From Oscillospiraceae bacterium (GTDB taxonomy: Bacteria; Bacillota; Clostridia; Oscillospirales; Ruminococcaceae): 64,000 bases of DNA. Below are positions 63,414-64,000 of the stretch, piece after piece (positions within the stretch are counted from its first letter, which is position 1; every line of letters begins with the position of its first letter). Location: positions 186,001 to 250,000 of the forward strand of contig JAJQHJ010000003.1 of the NCBI GenBank assembly GCA_021199795.1, given 5' to 3'. The notes under the pieces were generated by a model. The model made no database searches and had not been told where the DNA came from. It worked only from the letters and a program-made list of their open reading frames with translations. Both the position numbers and the translations under genes were made by a program.

Positions 63414-64000
63414 ATGACCTTAGCAATGACTTCTGACTTTGTCCGTGAACTCTTAGACAGCGACGGCAATGTTATCTATTTTCCGAACAGTACGCTTTTT
63501 ACAAAGCTTTTTCCGAATGGATTATCTATTGACAACGTAATGTTCACAATTCCGGGAATCAATCTCGATATATACTGGTATGGCTTCCTGATAGCTCTTG
63601 GAATGGTTCTGGCAATGATATACGCCTTTTCAAGATGCAAAAAATTCGGTCTTGATATTGACAGAGTGACCGACACTGTTCTCGCCGGTCTTATCGGCGG
63701 AATTATCGGAGCCAGGCTCTACTATGTTATATTCAGCATTGATAATTATATGACAGAGGAGGGCACACTTGACTTCTCGCTTATATTCAATATCCGTGAC
63801 GGTGGACTTGCTATCTATGGCGGAATCATCGGAGGTCTTCTCATCGGCGGAATAATGGCAAAAATCCGTAAAGTCAAGCTTGCACCTATGCTTGACCTTG
63901 CCGGAATGGGATTCCTCATCGGTCAGTGCCTGGGACGTTGGGGTAACTTCTTCAATCAGGAGGCTTACGGTTATTCTGAGACATTTTCAGCAGCCAATCT
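63414..64000 (+). CDS. lgt: Prolipoprotein diacylglyceryl transferase (3' truncated)
   Basis: The first 195 residues are in the window and the frame is open at the right edge. Lgt moves diacylglycerol onto the lipobox cysteine of prolipoproteins, such as those at 6292, 9038 and 11084. Motifs are IYWYGFLIALGMV, IRDGGLAIYGGIIGG and GRWGNFFNQEAYG, with the essential Arg175 region. About 35 residues precede the usual start. GAAAGG lies upstream of ATG 63414. Confidence 0.93.
   Translation, partial: MTLAMTSDFVRELLDSDGNVIYFPNSTLFTKLFPNGLSIDNVMFTIPGINLDIYWYGFLIALGMVLAMIYAFSRCKKFGLDIDRVTDTVLAGLIGGIIGARLYYVIFSIDNYMTEEGTLDFSLIFNIRDGGLAIYGGIIGGLLIGGIMAKIRKVKLAPMLDLAGMGFLIGQCLGRWGNFFNQEAYGYSETFSAAN

Overview
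The window looks like a chromosome segment of a Gram-positive, spore-forming anaerobe of the Clostridia, most likely in the Oscillospirales/Ruminococcaceae lineage. The support is a complete spoIIAA-spoIIAB-sigF operon, spmA/spmB, a CIRCE-controlled hrcA-grpE-dnaK-dnaJ operon, a valS T-box, a TPP riboswitch, PPDK plus GTP-type PEPCK for anaerobic C3/C4 metabolism, and many plant- or mucin-glycan hydrolases. The genus is inference. No tRNA, rRNA, CRISPR array, prophage or insertion sequence was seen.

Layout. 1-5.4 kb: the end of an Fe-S aldo/keto reductase, then a GH95 / phosphohexomutase / GH26 operon without signal peptides (intracellular glycan breakdown). 5.4-10.1 kb: aquaporin, a beta-helix-like lipoprotein, a PAS protein, and an AT-rich DUF4839-type lipoprotein behind a structured, attenuator-like leader. 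10.1-14.6 kb: Cof-type HAD phosphatase, a GH5 lipoprotein translationally coupled to a CE2 esterase, and archaeal-type phosphoglycerate mutase. 14.7-21.6 kb: a cyclic beta-1,2-glucan synthase-like enzyme (GT84, glycoamylase-like, GH94) split into two ORFs by a GTGA overlap. 21.6-26.1 kb: D,D-carboxypeptidase and a three-gene operon related to 2-hydroxyacyl-CoA dehydratase activators.

26.1-35 kb: TPP riboswitch-thiT-thiN; FkbM methyltransferase; coaX with a probable pantothenate ECF S component; T-box-valS and a CPBP protease with an added C-terminal domain. 35-41.5 kb: the sigma-F operon, divergent from the heat-shock operon. 41.5-46.2 kb: GH27 alpha-galactosidase with a tiny zinc-ribbon protein, then a fused ABC transporter. 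46.3-51.8 kb: glmU-pth-mfd on the minus strand. 52-59.8 kb: ppdK, an alpha/beta-hydrolase/acyltransferase fusion with a zinc-ribbon membrane partner, and pckG. 59.8-64 kb: a putative small RNA, a TtcA-like gene, a YmdB-like phosphodiesterase, spmA/spmB, an AbrB-type regulator and the start of lgt.

The most unusual items are the leader at 8852-9003 with three competing helices, the domain-internal split of the glucan synthase, the hydrolase-acyltransferase fusion with its membrane partner, and the terminated transcript predicted between pckG and the ttcA-like gene.
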